Positions 1 through 13,291 of a stretch of 64,000 nt of DNA are shown piece by piece. Position 1 is the first letter of the stretch; each line of letters opens with the position of its first letter. The translations under genes and the position numbers were made by a program. The notes beneath the pieces were generated by a model, which saw nothing but the letters and a program-made list of their open reading frames with translations, had not been told where the DNA came from and made no database searches. The stretch comes from Roseateles sp. YR242 (GTDB lineage: Bacteria; Pseudomonadota; Gammaproteobacteria; Burkholderiales; Burkholderiaceae_C). The stretch is from assembly GCF_900109745.1 (NCBI RefSeq), contig NZ_FOAV01000007.1:186001-250000 (forward strand), in the 5' to 3' direction.

Positions 1-310
1 CGTCGGGGAGGCGCTGCACTTCGGGCCGCTGACCCTGCTGCCGCAGTCGCGCGAATTGCGATTCAACGGCGAGCAGGTGCCGCTGACAACCGCCGAGTAT
101 GAGTTGCTGAATTTCCTGGCACAACGCGCCGGGCAGGTGGTCAGCCGGGACGACATCATGCAGAGCCTGCGTGGCCTGGAGTTCGACGGACTGGATCGCG
201 CCATCGACGCCCGCATCTCGCGGCTGCGCAGGAAGATCGGCGACGACGCCCATTCGCCCACCCGCATCAAGACGGTCCGTGGGCAGGGTTATCTGTTCGC
301 GATCGACTGA
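1..310 (+). CDS. OmpR-family response regulator, C-terminal part (RstA-like), truncated by window start
   Basis: The reading frame is open from base 2 and ends with TGA at 308-310. What remains is a winged-helix DNA-binding domain of the OmpR/PhoB class: the beta-strand entry (LTTAEYELLNFLA), the recognition-helix region (DGLDRAIDARISRLRRKIG) and the C-terminal wing (IKTVRGQGYLFAID). The LRGLEFDGLDR segment resembles RstA/CpxR-type regulators. The receiver domain with the phospho-acceptor Asp lies outside the window. The stop codon overlaps the ATG of the following histidine kinase by one base (TGATG), so the two are translationally coupled. The first TTG in the frame at 56 is not a real start. 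The RstA assignment within the OmpR family is inference. Confidence 0.93.
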   Translation, partial: VGEALHFGPLTLLPQSRELRFNGEQVPLTTAEYELLNFLAQRAGQVVSRDDIMQSLRGLEFDGLDRAIDARISRLRRKIGDDAHSPTRIKTVRGQGYLFAID

Positions 311-1629
311 TGGCGGCGCTGACGCTGCGCGCCTCGCTGTTGCGGATGGCGCTGGGACTGGGTCTGGCCGTGCTGGCCCTGGCGCTGCTGGTGGAAGGGC
401 TGGTGCTGGTGGGGGCGTCTGAAGTGACGGACGACTACGTGCGCAGCTTCATGCGCGGCACCGTGGACCTGCTGGTGCGCGACCTGGCCCCGTTGGACCC
501 GCCCGCGCGACGCGACCGGGTGCAGGAACTGGACGCACAATTCGACTACCCCGTGCGCCTGATCCCCGCCGAGGGCGAACGGCTGTCTGCCAATCAGCGC
601 GCGCGGCTGGCACGCGGCGAGGTGATCGTGACCGGCTTCAATCGCCGGATCTATGCCGCCCTGCCCGGCGAGCCCGATCAACTGCTGCTGTTGGGCCCGC
701 TGGACACGCGGCGCGGTGGCGAGCTGCCCAAGGAGCTGGCGTCGCAGTTGGCCGTTGCGGTGGTGCTGGCGCTGGGCGTGGCCATGCTGGCCTGGTGGCA
801 GTTGCGACCGTTGTGGCGCGACCTGCGTGGTCTGCAGCGCGCGGCTGAGCGTTTGAGCGCCGGCCGGCTGGATACCGAAATGCCGGTGCTGCAGAGCCGC
901 CTGTTCGCGCCGGTGGTGGTGGCCAGCCGCGCCATGCTGGAGCGGTTGGCTACCGCCTTGGCCACACAGCGGGAGATGACAGGTGCGGTGTCGCACGAGT
1001 TGCGGACACCCTTGGCCCGCTTGCGGTTCGCCATTGATGCGTTGGTGGACGAGGACAACGGGACGGCACGGGAGCAGGCTGTGCTGGCCTGCGAGCGGGA
1101 CATCGATGAGCTGGATTCCCTGATCGATGCGAGCCTGACCGCTGCGCGCATGGATATGGGGGCCATGCAGCCAGAGTTGATCAGCGGGGATCTGGGGGAG
1201 TTGCTGATCCTGGAAGCGAAGTCGCTGGAGCCGCTGATGGACGGGAAACTGCTGGAAACCGAGGTGCGGTTGCCCGGCAAGATTTCGTTCGACCCACGGT
1301 TGGTGCCCTATGCGTTGCGCAATGGGCTTCGCAATGCCGCACGACACGCGAGAACACGGGTGCATCTCTCCGCATGGGTGGAAGCCGGACAGCTGTGGAT
1401 GGCCATCGACGACGACGGGGAAGGGGTCGCACCCGCGATGCGGGAGGCCGCCTTTGAGCCGTTCAAACGGTTGGAGAAAAGCCCCAGGACCGGGACGCGA
1501 GGCTTCGGGCTGGGGCTGTCGATCGTGAGGCATGTGGCGCAGGCGCATGGGGGGCAGGCGCGGTTGGGCGAAGCCCCACGGCTGGGAGGCGCACGGTTGC
1601 TGCTGCATTGGCCGGCGGGGGGCGCGTGA
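310..1629 (+). CDS. sensor histidine kinase (RstB/CpxA-like)
   Basis: A 439-aa inner-membrane sensor kinase, partner of the regulator it overlaps by one base. An N-terminal membrane segment (about residues 13-36) is followed by a short periplasmic domain, a second membrane segment (about 140-160), a HAMP region, and a HisKA dimerisation domain with phospho-acceptor His229 in AVSHELRTPLARLRF. The ATPase domain shows the N box (NGLRNAARHA), G1 (IDDDGEGV) and G2 (GFGLGLSIV). The length is normal for the RstB/CpxA class. The stimulus cannot be told from sequence. An outer-membrane barrel gene follows on the same strand about 400 bp downstream and may be a target. Confidence 0.95.
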   Translation: MAALTLRASLLRMALGLGLAVLALALLVEGLVLVGASEVTDDYVRSFMRGTVDLLVRDLAPLDPPARRDRVQELDAQFDYPVRLIPAEGERLSANQRARLARGEVIVTGFNRRIYAALPGEPDQLLLLGPLDTRRGGELPKELASQLAVAVVLALGVAMLAWWQLRPLWRDLRGLQRAAERLSAGRLDTEMPVLQSRLFAPVVVASRAMLERLATALATQREMTGAVSHELRTPLARLRFAIDALVDEDNGTAREQAVLACERDIDELDSLIDASLTAARMDMGAMQPELISGDLGELLILEAKSLEPLMDGKLLETEVRLPGKISFDPRLVPYALRNGLRNAARHARTRVHLSAWVEAGQLWMAIDDDGEGVAPAMREAAFEPFKRLEKSPRTGTRGFGLGLSIVRHVAQAHGGQARLGEAPRLGGARLLLHWPAGGA

Positions 1630-2037
1630 GGCTTGGGTCCTTGGGTCCACGTCTGCCCGACTGCGTGCGACCGAGCGAGCATCAGGGCCCCCTCACCGCC
1701 CCTGCTGCGCTTCGCGCATTCCAGTGAACAGTCCCTTCAGACCTGGCACTCAGGGAAGGCGCTTGCGTGCGGACGTGGCCCTGTGCTCGAACTCGCAATC
1801 GAACTTGGGCTTGCGTCGTGGTGCGGGTGAATGAACGCAAAGCGCACAGGCGGGTTCTGTCATGAACCGTCACAAACCGCCTCAAGAGGCGCCACAGACA
1901 GGGAAGACCCGGATTCTCAGAATGGAGCCCATGTCGAAAGCGAAAGCAGCCGGATTCCCCGGCACCGCAAGACGACAGGAAACCCCAACGTCTGAGACGA
2001 CTCGAACGTCAGACGCACAGCTCTAAGGAGAGTCCAT
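1630..2037 (+). other. intergenic region upstream of the outer-membrane protein gene
   Basis: This 408-bp region has no convincing gene; the short ORFs in it have no family features. It holds the candidate operator at 1859-1878, a small hairpin just after it (GCCTC/GAGGC), and a strong Shine-Dalgarno AAGGAG at 2025-2030, seven bases before the ATG at 2038. No good sigma-70 box pair stands out. Confidence 0.6.
1859..1878 (+). promoter_or_regulatory. candidate OmpR-type operator: adjacent 10-bp direct repeats
   Basis: Two contiguous decamers, GTCATGAACC and GTCACAAACC, match at 8 of 10 positions with no spacer. Tandem 10-11-bp direct repeats are the usual site layout for OmpR/PhoB-family dimers, and the nearest OmpR-family regulator is the one at the start of the window. 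The site is about 160 bp upstream of the outer-membrane barrel gene. The layout is seen in the sequence; the function is inferred. Confidence 0.35.
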
Positions 2038-2607
2038 ATGAACCGCAACAACAACAACAACGTCGTGTCGAATGGCAAGAAGGCCGGTCTGCTGGCCGCC
2101 GCCGCAGTGGCACTGACCTTGGGCTCGGGTCTGGCCATGGCCGCCGAAACCCCGTATTACATCGGTGGCGACGTCGGCAAGACCGAGCAACGCGTGGCTG
2201 GCAATTCGCAAAAGCGCGCCGCCGACAGCTACAGCATCTTCGGTGGCTACAAGCTCAACGAGAACTTCGCCGTGGAAGCCGCCTACTCGGATCTCGGCAC
2301 CGTCAGCTTCGGCGGTGTGAACGCGAAGAACAAGGTCTACTCGCTGGACGGCATCGCCCGCGCACCGCTGGGCAACAACTTCGGCATCTACGGCAAAGTC
2401 GGTGTGGCCTACGCCAAGCGGGATTACTCCGCTGGCCTGGGCGACGATGACAAGACCGGCCTGAAGCTCGGCGTCGGTGTGGACTACGCTCTGACCAAGA
2501 ACGTGTCCCTGCGCGCTGAAGCCACCCGCTTCAACAACCTGCCCGACAGCAATGGCTTCAACAAGAAGGCAGACCGACTCGGCGTGGGCTTGGCCTACCA
2601 GTTCTGA
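2038..2607 (+). CDS. outer-membrane beta-barrel protein (OmpA/OmpW-like porin family)
   Basis: A 189-aa precursor. It has an Asn-rich n-region, a hydrophobic core (GLLAAAAVALTLGSGLAMA) and a signal-peptidase I site before AETPYY. The mature part, about 155 residues, is a run of alternating amphipathic beta-strands (YYIGGDVG, SYSIFGGYKLNENFAVEAAY, GIYGKVGVAYAKRDY, LGVGVDYAL, VSLRAEATRF) and ends in YQF, the aromatic C-terminal residue recognised by the BAM complex. It fits the 8-stranded barrel family (Pfam OMP_b-brl). The start is set by AAGGAG at 2025. A strong terminator ends the transcript, so it is monocistronic. Ligand and role are unknown; control by the adjacent two-component system is plausible. 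Confidence 0.9.
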   Translation: MNRNNNNNVVSNGKKAGLLAAAAVALTLGSGLAMAAETPYYIGGDVGKTEQRVAGNSQKRAADSYSIFGGYKLNENFAVEAAYSDLGTVSFGGVNAKNKVYSLDGIARAPLGNNFGIYGKVGVAYAKRDYSAGLGDDDKTGLKLGVGVDYALTKNVSLRAEATRFNNLPDSNGFNKKADRLGVGLAYQF

Positions 2608-2718
2608 TCAACCGCGGCTGATCAACCAGTTCTGATGCCTTGACCAGGTATCAGCGCCGTCCGGACACACGCTCCTACGCGACGTTCCTCTCCCTCCCCC
2701 CGAATGCCGGACGGCGAT

Positions 2719-2750
2719 GGGCGGTGCTTCAAAAGCACCGCCCTTTTTTT
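2719..2750 (+). terminator. intrinsic terminator of the outer-membrane protein gene
   Basis: A perfect 10-bp stem, GGGCGGTGCT (2719-2728) with AGCACCGCCC (2734-2743), closes a 5-nt loop and is followed directly by seven T residues. It separates the barrel gene from the accessory paralogues downstream. Confidence 0.95.
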
Positions 2751-2817
2751 ATGGACGTTCCTCGACAAGCTCGGTTGTTCACTGTCGCAGAGCGACGCTG
2801 ACCCGGCAGCCCTTTGC

Positions 2818-2907
2818 TGCGGAGGAGGGGCACATCGAGCGTGGAAATGAAAAAGGTTTTACTCACTGAAGTGGGAAACGGACGACGCACGAGGATGACT
2901 GAGGGGC
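2818..2907 (+). repeat. leader duplicated with the paralogous genes, copy 1
   Basis: The roughly 90 bp before the first paralogue resemble the stretch at 5829-5917 before the second. Shared blocks include a G-rich start, GTGGARATG, and the AGGATGACTGAG segment just before the ATG. Each gene therefore kept its own 5' leader, and the duplication unit was leader plus gene. The Shine-Dalgarno candidate is AGGA, about 12 bases upstream; a GAGGGG run touches the start too closely to be useful. Confidence 0.6.
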
Positions 2908-5778
2908 ATGTTCCAGCCCTCGTCCCGCCCATTCGCCGAGATTGCCCGCGATCTCTACCTGCCCGAATCCTTCCAGGAGCCCCCTCCCCAGGTGGTGGTG
3001 CCTCAGGCACCGTCAGAATGGGTGAGTTATCGCCCCGAACAAGCGGGGAAAGTGGTCACCTTCGCCATCTTCAAGGACACGCCGGCGTTCGGGCAAATCA
3101 CGCAGCAGATTGAAGATCGCATTGCGGAGTGCAAGGCGTTCTCGGCGGAGCATTTCCGCCAGGAGGATAGGGAGACGATTGAAGCGGGGTTCGATGCCTA
3201 TCTCAGGAACCTGAAGTCCTCCGGTGAGTTCAGATACTTCGACGATCTGCAATTGCAACTGCTCTATGGCTGGGGCAAGGAACACCTGGACAACTTCTGC
3301 CTGCTGTTGCGCTGCCCCGACATCGATCTGCATCAACGCAAGAAGGCCTTGCTCGAGTTGGCCTATGGGGTGGACCGTTGCCGCGGCGCAGGGGCGGTCT
3401 TCATGGAGGCGTTCAACGCCTTGCAGCAATCCGGAGAGACGCTCAGAAGCCTCTATGGGCAGACGCTGAAAGACCTGTTTGACGATTCGATGCGGCGCTT
3501 TGTGGTCAAGATCCTCAGTGACAAGGATGACCGATATGGTGCCGACATGGAGGTCCACATCGTCAATCAGTTCCGGATGGAACTGGGCCTGCCAGGTGCG
3601 GATAGGAGGGACATTTTCATGGCCAGCGGCGTGGTCACCCCTGAGAGGGTCAGCGAATGCGCCCAGAGGCTGTTGGCGGAATGCCGGCCCGTCGTCGTCG
3701 CCAAGGTACTGGCGTTGCAGTATCGGTCCCAGCTCAGCACGCTGGCGGCCGAGGAACTGAGGTCCGACCAGCCGGGCAGCCCGTCAGTCGCCATTGATCC
3801 CGGTGATTCCGATCACATGGACGCGCTTATGCGGGCACATGGCCGCCTGAGACCCACCTTTGAAGGCATTGACCTGCACAGTCTGGTGTACGAAAACGCC
3901 GAGACAGGAGAGTTCAATTGGCGTGGCGATGATGCGTTGGTGGTGCGCGACCTCTTGACCGAACTAGCGCATCAGGGCCTCATCTGTTCACCCAAGGAGG
4001 GCGTCGTCGCCAGCGGCGCGACGGCCGACAGTCGATGGACGCTGTGCCACCTGGACCAGCAGGTGCTTTATGTCCAGGAGCGCCTCACTACTTCTGGTTT
4101 GGAGGCGGCTGTCGGGTTGTCTCACCTTCGGTTTCACCACGTGCACGGCCTGATGCAGAAGTGCCCGATCGACACGCTGCGTCGTGCTGCCGTGGATGCC
4201 ATCTTGCAAAGCGAGTCGGCTACTGCGTTGGCCCAAATTCCTGCGAAATGGCTGGAAACTGAAGAACAGTGTGAGCGCTTTCTTCTGCGTATCGGCCCGG
4301 CGGCGGCCATCTCGTGGGCACAGCGGCAGGAGAACATCCGCCTCTCGGAGATCAAATGCCTGCTGCCGGCTGCCACGACCGGTGGCCATGCCGAACTGGT
4401 CCGGCTCCTGATGCGCCGAATGGCTAATGCCCGTCCCCTGGTCACACTGTTTACGGGCGGCCCGCATGTCTTTCACAAGGCCGTCGCGTCAGGTTCCATC
4501 GAAACAGCCCGGGCCTGGGCGGAATTGATCAGGGCGTCCGCGGACACCATCAGTCCGAAAGACTTCAATCGGTTTCGGAATATTTTCCCGGAGCAGTATT
4601 TGGTGGGCCGCGACGATGTGAAGCCCGCCTCGAAATGGCTCATGCGTGCGGATCCAGAGATGCTAGATCTGTTCCTGCGTTTGGTCCTCGACCTTGCGGT
4701 GAGGAATGTTCTGTCGAATGACTTCGTGGTCGGCAGTCTGCTTGGGCCGGTCCAGCAAGCGATGGTGGAGGGCCGTGCGCAGAGCTTGCAGGTTCTTGCT
4801 GCCTTCCAGGTGGAAGCGGCCCGTTATGGATGGTTGAAGCCTGGCGTGCTGCCGCGTCTGCTCGACGGAGGCGGCGGCACCATCGGTTGCCGCGGTGCCA
4901 TGCTCGCTGAACAGATGGACATCGTGCGCTGGTTTCACAAGAAGGTCTTCGCACTGGCCGACGACCGGCTCCTGACGCCGGAGCAGGCTTGTACCCTCCT
5001 CTTGGGAATGGAGCCGGATCACCAACCGCTGGGTCACGCCATCATCATTTCGCACAAAGCCGATGCCCTCGCTGCCTACCTGGACGCCATCAAGGAAGCC
5101 GCGAGTCGCAGGTGGATATCTCCGCGAGAGTGTTTCGACATTCTGGGTGTGCCGGGACGACATGAGAAATCAAACACTTTGTTGATGCTTGACGCCAGCA
5201 AGACGCTGGCCCCCGTGTGGTCCAGGGCGCTGGTGAAGCTGCATGAAGCGGGCCTGATCACGCCAGCGATGGTGGTGGATCTGCTGACCGAGCCCGCCAC
5301 GGCACAGGGGGATGGTAGCGATATGGCGTTTTTGCCGATGTTGGCGAGCTTCGATTTGACCTGGGAAGACCTCCCGCTGCTGCCACTCGGCGAGAGACTG
5401 GACAACTGGGGAGGCATTGTCATCGGCCTGGCGCAGGCACATATGCTGAGGCATGAACACCTGCTGGAACTCCTGGCCGGGCGCCACGAGGGTGAAGCTG
5501 CGCTGCAATTGGCCATGAAGCAGAGGCGTCCGATGCCAGTGATAGAAGAACTGCTGTCGTTGTGGCTCCGGGTGCATCAGGCTGGACTGATCAATGACGA
5601 TGACCTGGTGGACTTGCTGGAAGGGCGATCCGAGGATGGCCGTTCTGCAGCCTTTTCCGTCGCCGACGCCGAGACGGTGGAACTGGTGCTGGATGCCCTG
5701 AATGAATACGTCAGTCAGCGCAGGCTGCCCGAGGCCGTGTTCAAGCGGCTGTCTGTCCATCAGGGCCTTCGGGACTGA
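2908..5778 (+). CDS. large protein of unknown function with degenerate ankyrin-like repeats, paralogue 1
   Basis: A 956-aa soluble protein with no signal peptide or membrane segment; I do not recognise the family. The first ~450 residues are helical with no known motif. From about 480 on there are ankyrin-like helix pairs (AATTGGHAELVRLLM, HKAVASGSIETARAWAELI). From about 694 to 898 there are units of roughly 47 residues ending in GLI or a similar turn, at about 694-741, 742-788, 789-851 (longer), 852-898 and 899 to the end; the last two share the pattern LL-x-GR-x-E-x-G with two helices. Such cytoplasmic repeat proteins without export signals include many type III secretion effectors, but no secretion genes or chaperone are present here. 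The start is supported by its conservation in paralogue 2. Base composition is visibly less GC-rich than in the flanking core genes, which suggests transfer. Confidence 0.85.
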   Translation: MFQPSSRPFAEIARDLYLPESFQEPPPQVVVPQAPSEWVSYRPEQAGKVVTFAIFKDTPAFGQITQQIEDRIAECKAFSAEHFRQEDRETIEAGFDAYLRNLKSSGEFRYFDDLQLQLLYGWGKEHLDNFCLLLRCPDIDLHQRKKALLELAYGVDRCRGAGAVFMEAFNALQQSGETLRSLYGQTLKDLFDDSMRRFVVKILSDKDDRYGADMEVHIVNQFRMELGLPGADRRDIFMASGVVTPERVSECAQRLLAECRPVVVAKVLALQYRSQLSTLAAEELRSDQPGSPSVAIDPGDSDHMDALMRAHGRLRPTFEGIDLHSLVYENAETGEFNWRGDDALVVRDLLTELAHQGLICSPKEGVVASGATADSRWTLCHLDQQVLYVQERLTTSGLEAAVGLSHLRFHHVHGLMQKCPIDTLRRAAVDAILQSESATALAQIPAKWLETEEQCERFLLRIGPAAAISWAQRQENIRLSEIKCLLPAATTGGHAELVRLLMRRMANARPLVTLFTGGPHVFHKAVASGSIETARAWAELIRASADTISPKDFNRFRNIFPEQYLVGRDDVKPASKWLMRADPEMLDLFLRLVLDLAVRNVLSNDFVVGSLLGPVQQAMVEGRAQSLQVLAAFQVEAARYGWLKPGVLPRLLDGGGGTIGCRGAMLAEQMDIVRWFHKKVFALADDRLLTPEQACTLLLGMEPDHQPLGHAIIISHKADALAAYLDAIKEAASRRWISPRECFDILGVPGRHEKSNTLLMLDASKTLAPVWSRALVKLHEAGLITPAMVVDLLTEPATAQGDGSDMAFLPMLASFDLTWEDLPLLPLGERLDNWGGIVIGLAQAHMLRHEHLLELLAGRHEGEAALQLAMKQRRPMPVIEELLSLWLRVHQAGLINDDDLVDLLEGRSEDGRSAAFSVADAETVELVLDALNEYVSQRRLPEAVFKRLSVHQGLRD

Positions 5779-5828
5779 CACGCGTGAGTTCCGTCGTCCG
5801 CTCGACCAGTTTCGATTGGCTTTCTCTT

Positions 5829-5917
5829 GCTAGGGGGGCGTGCATCTAGTGTGGAGATGGGTGTGGATGCACTTATTGCAATGGCCAACGAACGATGCAA
5901 AAGGATGACTGAGAGGC
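5829..5917 (+). repeat. leader duplicated with the paralogous genes, copy 2
   Basis: This is the counterpart of 2818-2907. Identity is highest in the last ~20 bases before the ATG (AGGATGACTGAG then AGGC or GGGC) and lower further upstream, the reverse of what strong constraint on a promoter would give. No -10/-35 pair is convincing in either copy. Confidence 0.6.
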
Positions 5918-10143
<4,226 letters not shown>

Positions 10144-10267
10144 CTAGGCCACGGCAGGGGCAAACCCGTAGATTCTACAGAGCCCCCTCCACAGGCCTCG
10201 CCCAGTTACCCTGCGGGCAGCCGCGACAATAACCACGCAATCCAGACAATCTTGTACGAGGGATGGG

Positions 10268-13156
10268 ATGAGGTCGAGAAACACCCTGATGGGCCTGGCC
10301 GCAGCCGCCGTGTTGCTGAGCGCCTGCCAGAAGCAGGAAGCACCTGTCGCCAGCCCGACGCCAGCCGTGGCCGCGTCAGCCAGCCCCACGGCCAGCGCCT
10401 CGCTGGTCAGCCAGTCCGACCAGTTGCTGGCGCGGTACCGCCAGATGATCGTGCTCATGGACGGCGAAGCCAGCCTCAAGCCGACCGAACGCGAAGCGGT
10501 GCACGGTGTGGGCCTGCTGCTGTTCCATGACATGCAGGACAGCCTCCAGGCCCTGCTGGCCACGACCACCGCCCAGAGCCAGGACCCTGCCGGCCTGGCC
10601 GCCATCGGCCAACTGCTGGACCGCATCGAGACGGAGCCCGGCTGGTTTGATGCCGACCGTCTGGCCTTCAAGGAGTTTCTCACCCAGCTGGAACAGAACT
10701 TCTCCACCTCCCAGAGCATCACCGGCTTGAAGCTGGCCAAGCGCGCCCACGACGATCTGGCCGTGCTGGCCGAGGTGGAGCAGGCCTATGAACAGGAGCT
10801 GCGGGACACCTTCGGCCGTTTCGCCCAGCGCGGCATCACGCTCAAGCGGGAAAAATGGAGCGACTACGTCGCCAAGCTGAAGGGCATCTACACGCGGGAG
10901 CGCATCCTCAAGGACTACGCCACCATCCTGCCGGACCTGCAGGCCCGCCCCTCCGACACACCGGGCAACGCGACCAGCCTGGCCAACAACCTGGCCAATG
11001 CGTCGGCAAGCCCCGCCACGTCCGCCAGCGCCTCCGCGCCGGGTGCGGCGGCTTCGGGCGCCTTGCGCGGGGCCAGCAAGGAAGAACGCGAACTCTTCGG
11101 CCGCCAGTTGCCGCCCAAGACCGTGTTGCTGACCTTCGACGACGGGCCCCACCCGCGCTACACCGACGAGATCCTGGAGATCCTCAAGCGCTACCAGGCG
11201 CCCGCCGTGTTCTTCGAGCTGGGCCGCAACCTGGGCAGCGTGGACGCCAAGGGACAGATCAAGCCGGGGCCCGGCGTGCAGGTGGCCAAGCGGGTGCTCG
11301 CTGCCGGCCACCCGATCGCCAACCACAGCTTCACGCATGGCGTGATGTCCAAGTTCCAGTTGGACCAGGTCAAGCAGGAAGCCAGCCAGACCGAGGCGCT
11401 GCTGGACGCGGCCGGACGCAACGGCCAGCCCTTGTTCCGTTTTCCGTATGGGGCGCGCAATGACACGGCGCTGGGGGTGATTGAAGGCCTCAAGCTGCGT
11501 TCGATGATGTGGAACGTGGATTCGCTGGACTGGTCCGACCCGATTCCGAAATCGATTGCTGCCCGTGTCATGAACGAGCTGTCGAAGCAGCAGCGCGGCA
11601 TTGTCCTGTTCCATGACATCCATGCCCGCACGGTCGAGGCGCTGCCCCTGGTGCTGGACCAGCTCAAGGCCGAGGGCTATCGCTTTGCCACCTGGAAAGA
11701 CGGCCGGATTGAACCGTTGGCCGCCGCCGCGGAGCCGCCGGCCCCCGATTTGGCCGGCGCCAATCTGTACCGCGACAGCTACGCGCTGGTGATCGGCATC
11801 GACCAATACCAGCGCTGGCCACGCCTGCAGCACGCCGTGCGTGATGCGCAGGCGATGCGTGACACCTTGCAGACGCAGTTCGGCTTCCGGGCCGAGAACG
11901 TCACCACGCTGACCGATGGCGACGCCACCCGCGCCAACATCCTGCGTGCCCTGAACGGCATGGCGCGCGACAAGTCCGGCCAGCCCCGCCTCAAGCGTGA
12001 TGACCGTGTGTTCGTGTTCTTTGCCGGCCACGGCAGCACCCGCCGCCTGCCCAGCGGCCGTGAGGTGGGCTACATCATTCCGGTGGACGCCGGCACGGAT
12101 GACCTGCAGACCGATGCCATCGCCATGCCGCAGTTGCAGGAACTGGGTGAGGCGCTGCCCGCCAAACATGCGTTCTTTGTGATCGATGCCTGCTACTCCG
12201 GCCTGGGCCTGACACGCGGCGGTGCACCGAGCAGCGCCAACTTCGTGCGTGACAACGCGCGCCGGCTGGGACGTCAGATGATGACGGCTGGCGGTGCCGA
12301 CCAGCAGGTGGCAGACGACGGCCCGGGTGGCCATTCCGTCTTCACCTGGACACTGCTGCAGGCCCTCTCCGGCAAGGCCGATCTCAATGGCGACGGCCTG
12401 ATCACGGCCACCGAGCTGGCCGCCTATGTGGCGCCTGCCGTGTCAGCGATCGCCCACCAGACACCGGCCTTTGGCAGCCTGCCGGGCTCGGAAGGCGGCG
12501 AGTTCATCTTCGAGCTGGCCTCGGCGCCCGAGCAGGCGCTCAGCACCAACAGCGCCCAGCTGGATGCCCAGGCCAGTGCGCTGGCCAAGCGGGCTGACGA
12601 CGCCCGCAATGCCCAGCTTCAGCCGCTGGCCGCTGCCAGCGCGGTGACCGGTGGCGCCGCCGGCCCGGTGGCGGCCGCCAGTGCCGCTGCAGTGCAAGTG
12701 ACCTTGAAGGGGCTGGACGGCAGGGACACGGCCATCGAGACCAGTGCCACCGCCGCGCCGGTGAGCGCCCGCATAGCGGCCCAGCGAGCCAATGACCGCG
12801 GTCTGCAGCTCTACAAGGAGCGCCGGTATGACGAGGCGGAAGCCGCGTTCACCGAGGCCTTGAAGCTGCAACCCCGCTTCGCGCTCGCGGCCAACAATCT
12901 GGGCTTTATCTACTTCAAGCGGGACAAGCCCGCCGAGGCCGCACGCTGGTACCGCAAGGCCATCGAGATGGACGGCAGCCGCGCGCTCGCCCACCTCAAC
13001 CTCGGGGACGCCTTGCTGCGGGCAGGGGAGGACAAGGAAGCGCAGGCCGCCTATGCCGGGTTCATCGAACTCTCGCCGAGCCACCCGCGCGTGCCCGAGC
13101 TGAAGGCCTGGCTGGCTCAACCCGATGCCGCCCACCGCCCGGCACCGCCGAAATGA
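10268..13156 (+). CDS. lipoprotein with polysaccharide deacetylase (NodB), caspase-like peptidase, EF-hand loop and TPR domains
   Basis: A 962-aa multidomain envelope protein. Signal peptide II with lipobox LSAC, lipidated Cys20. Residues ~30-270 are an unassigned helical, Ala-rich region. The NodB deacetylase domain (~285-480) has TFDDGPHPRYTD with Asp291/Asp292, metal ligands His353 and His357 in NHSFTHG, FRFPYGARN, and the C-terminal motif IVLFHDIH. The caspase-fold C14 domain (~497-735) starts YALVIGIDQYQ and has the dyad His588 (FAGHG) and Cys642 (DACYSG). A canonical 12-residue EF-hand loop, DLNGDGLITATE, sits at 705-716. Three TPR-like helix pairs occupy ~840-950. All catalytic residues are present, so both enzyme domains look active. 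The likely site is the periplasm or outer membrane, with deacetylation of peptidoglycan or an exopolysaccharide; substrate and peptidase target are unknown. Monocistronic. Confidence 0.9.
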   Translation: MRSRNTLMGLAAAAVLLSACQKQEAPVASPTPAVAASASPTASASLVSQSDQLLARYRQMIVLMDGEASLKPTEREAVHGVGLLLFHDMQDSLQALLATTTAQSQDPAGLAAIGQLLDRIETEPGWFDADRLAFKEFLTQLEQNFSTSQSITGLKLAKRAHDDLAVLAEVEQAYEQELRDTFGRFAQRGITLKREKWSDYVAKLKGIYTRERILKDYATILPDLQARPSDTPGNATSLANNLANASASPATSASASAPGAAASGALRGASKEERELFGRQLPPKTVLLTFDDGPHPRYTDEILEILKRYQAPAVFFELGRNLGSVDAKGQIKPGPGVQVAKRVLAAGHPIANHSFTHGVMSKFQLDQVKQEASQTEALLDAAGRNGQPLFRFPYGARNDTALGVIEGLKLRSMMWNVDSLDWSDPIPKSIAARVMNELSKQQRGIVLFHDIHARTVEALPLVLDQLKAEGYRFATWKDGRIEPLAAAAEPPAPDLAGANLYRDSYALVIGIDQYQRWPRLQHAVRDAQAMRDTLQTQFGFRAENVTTLTDGDATRANILRALNGMARDKSGQPRLKRDDRVFVFFAGHGSTRRLPSGREVGYIIPVDAGTDDLQTDAIAMPQLQELGEALPAKHAFFVIDACYSGLGLTRGGAPSSANFVRDNARRLGRQMMTAGGADQQVADDGPGGHSVFTWTLLQALSGKADLNGDGLITATELAAYVAPAVSAIAHQTPAFGSLPGSEGGEFIFELASAPEQALSTNSAQLDAQASALAKRADDARNAQLQPLAAASAVTGGAAGPVAAASAAAVQVTLKGLDGRDTAIETSATAAPVSARIAAQRANDRGLQLYKERRYDEAEAAFTEALKLQPRFALAANNLGFIYFKRDKPAEAARWYRKAIEMDGSRALAHLNLGDALLRAGEDKEAQAAYAGFIELSPSHPRVPELKAWLAQPDAAHRPAPPK

Positions 13157-13291
13157 GCAGCGCCGTGACGGCTTGAACCCACGGTGGTGGCGGGGCTGCC
13201 ACCGTTTGGGGTTGTCCCTGATGTGGGGGACGGGCGCTTGCTGCTTAATCCGCCTTTCCTTCCGTTAACTGCTGGCTTCCACGTCCGTTCC

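Noticed and set aside
289-1650. Long minus-strand frame (453 aa) opposite the sensor kinase
   Set aside because: It is Gln/His/Arg-rich antisense shadow of the kinase codon usage, with no domain features.
2758-2782. Plant-pathogen type PIP box (TTC-N-TTC at 20-bp distance) before paralogue 1
   Set aside because: Only the TTC triplets match and the related stretch before paralogue 2 has a different spacing, so it is not a supported HrpB/HrpX site.
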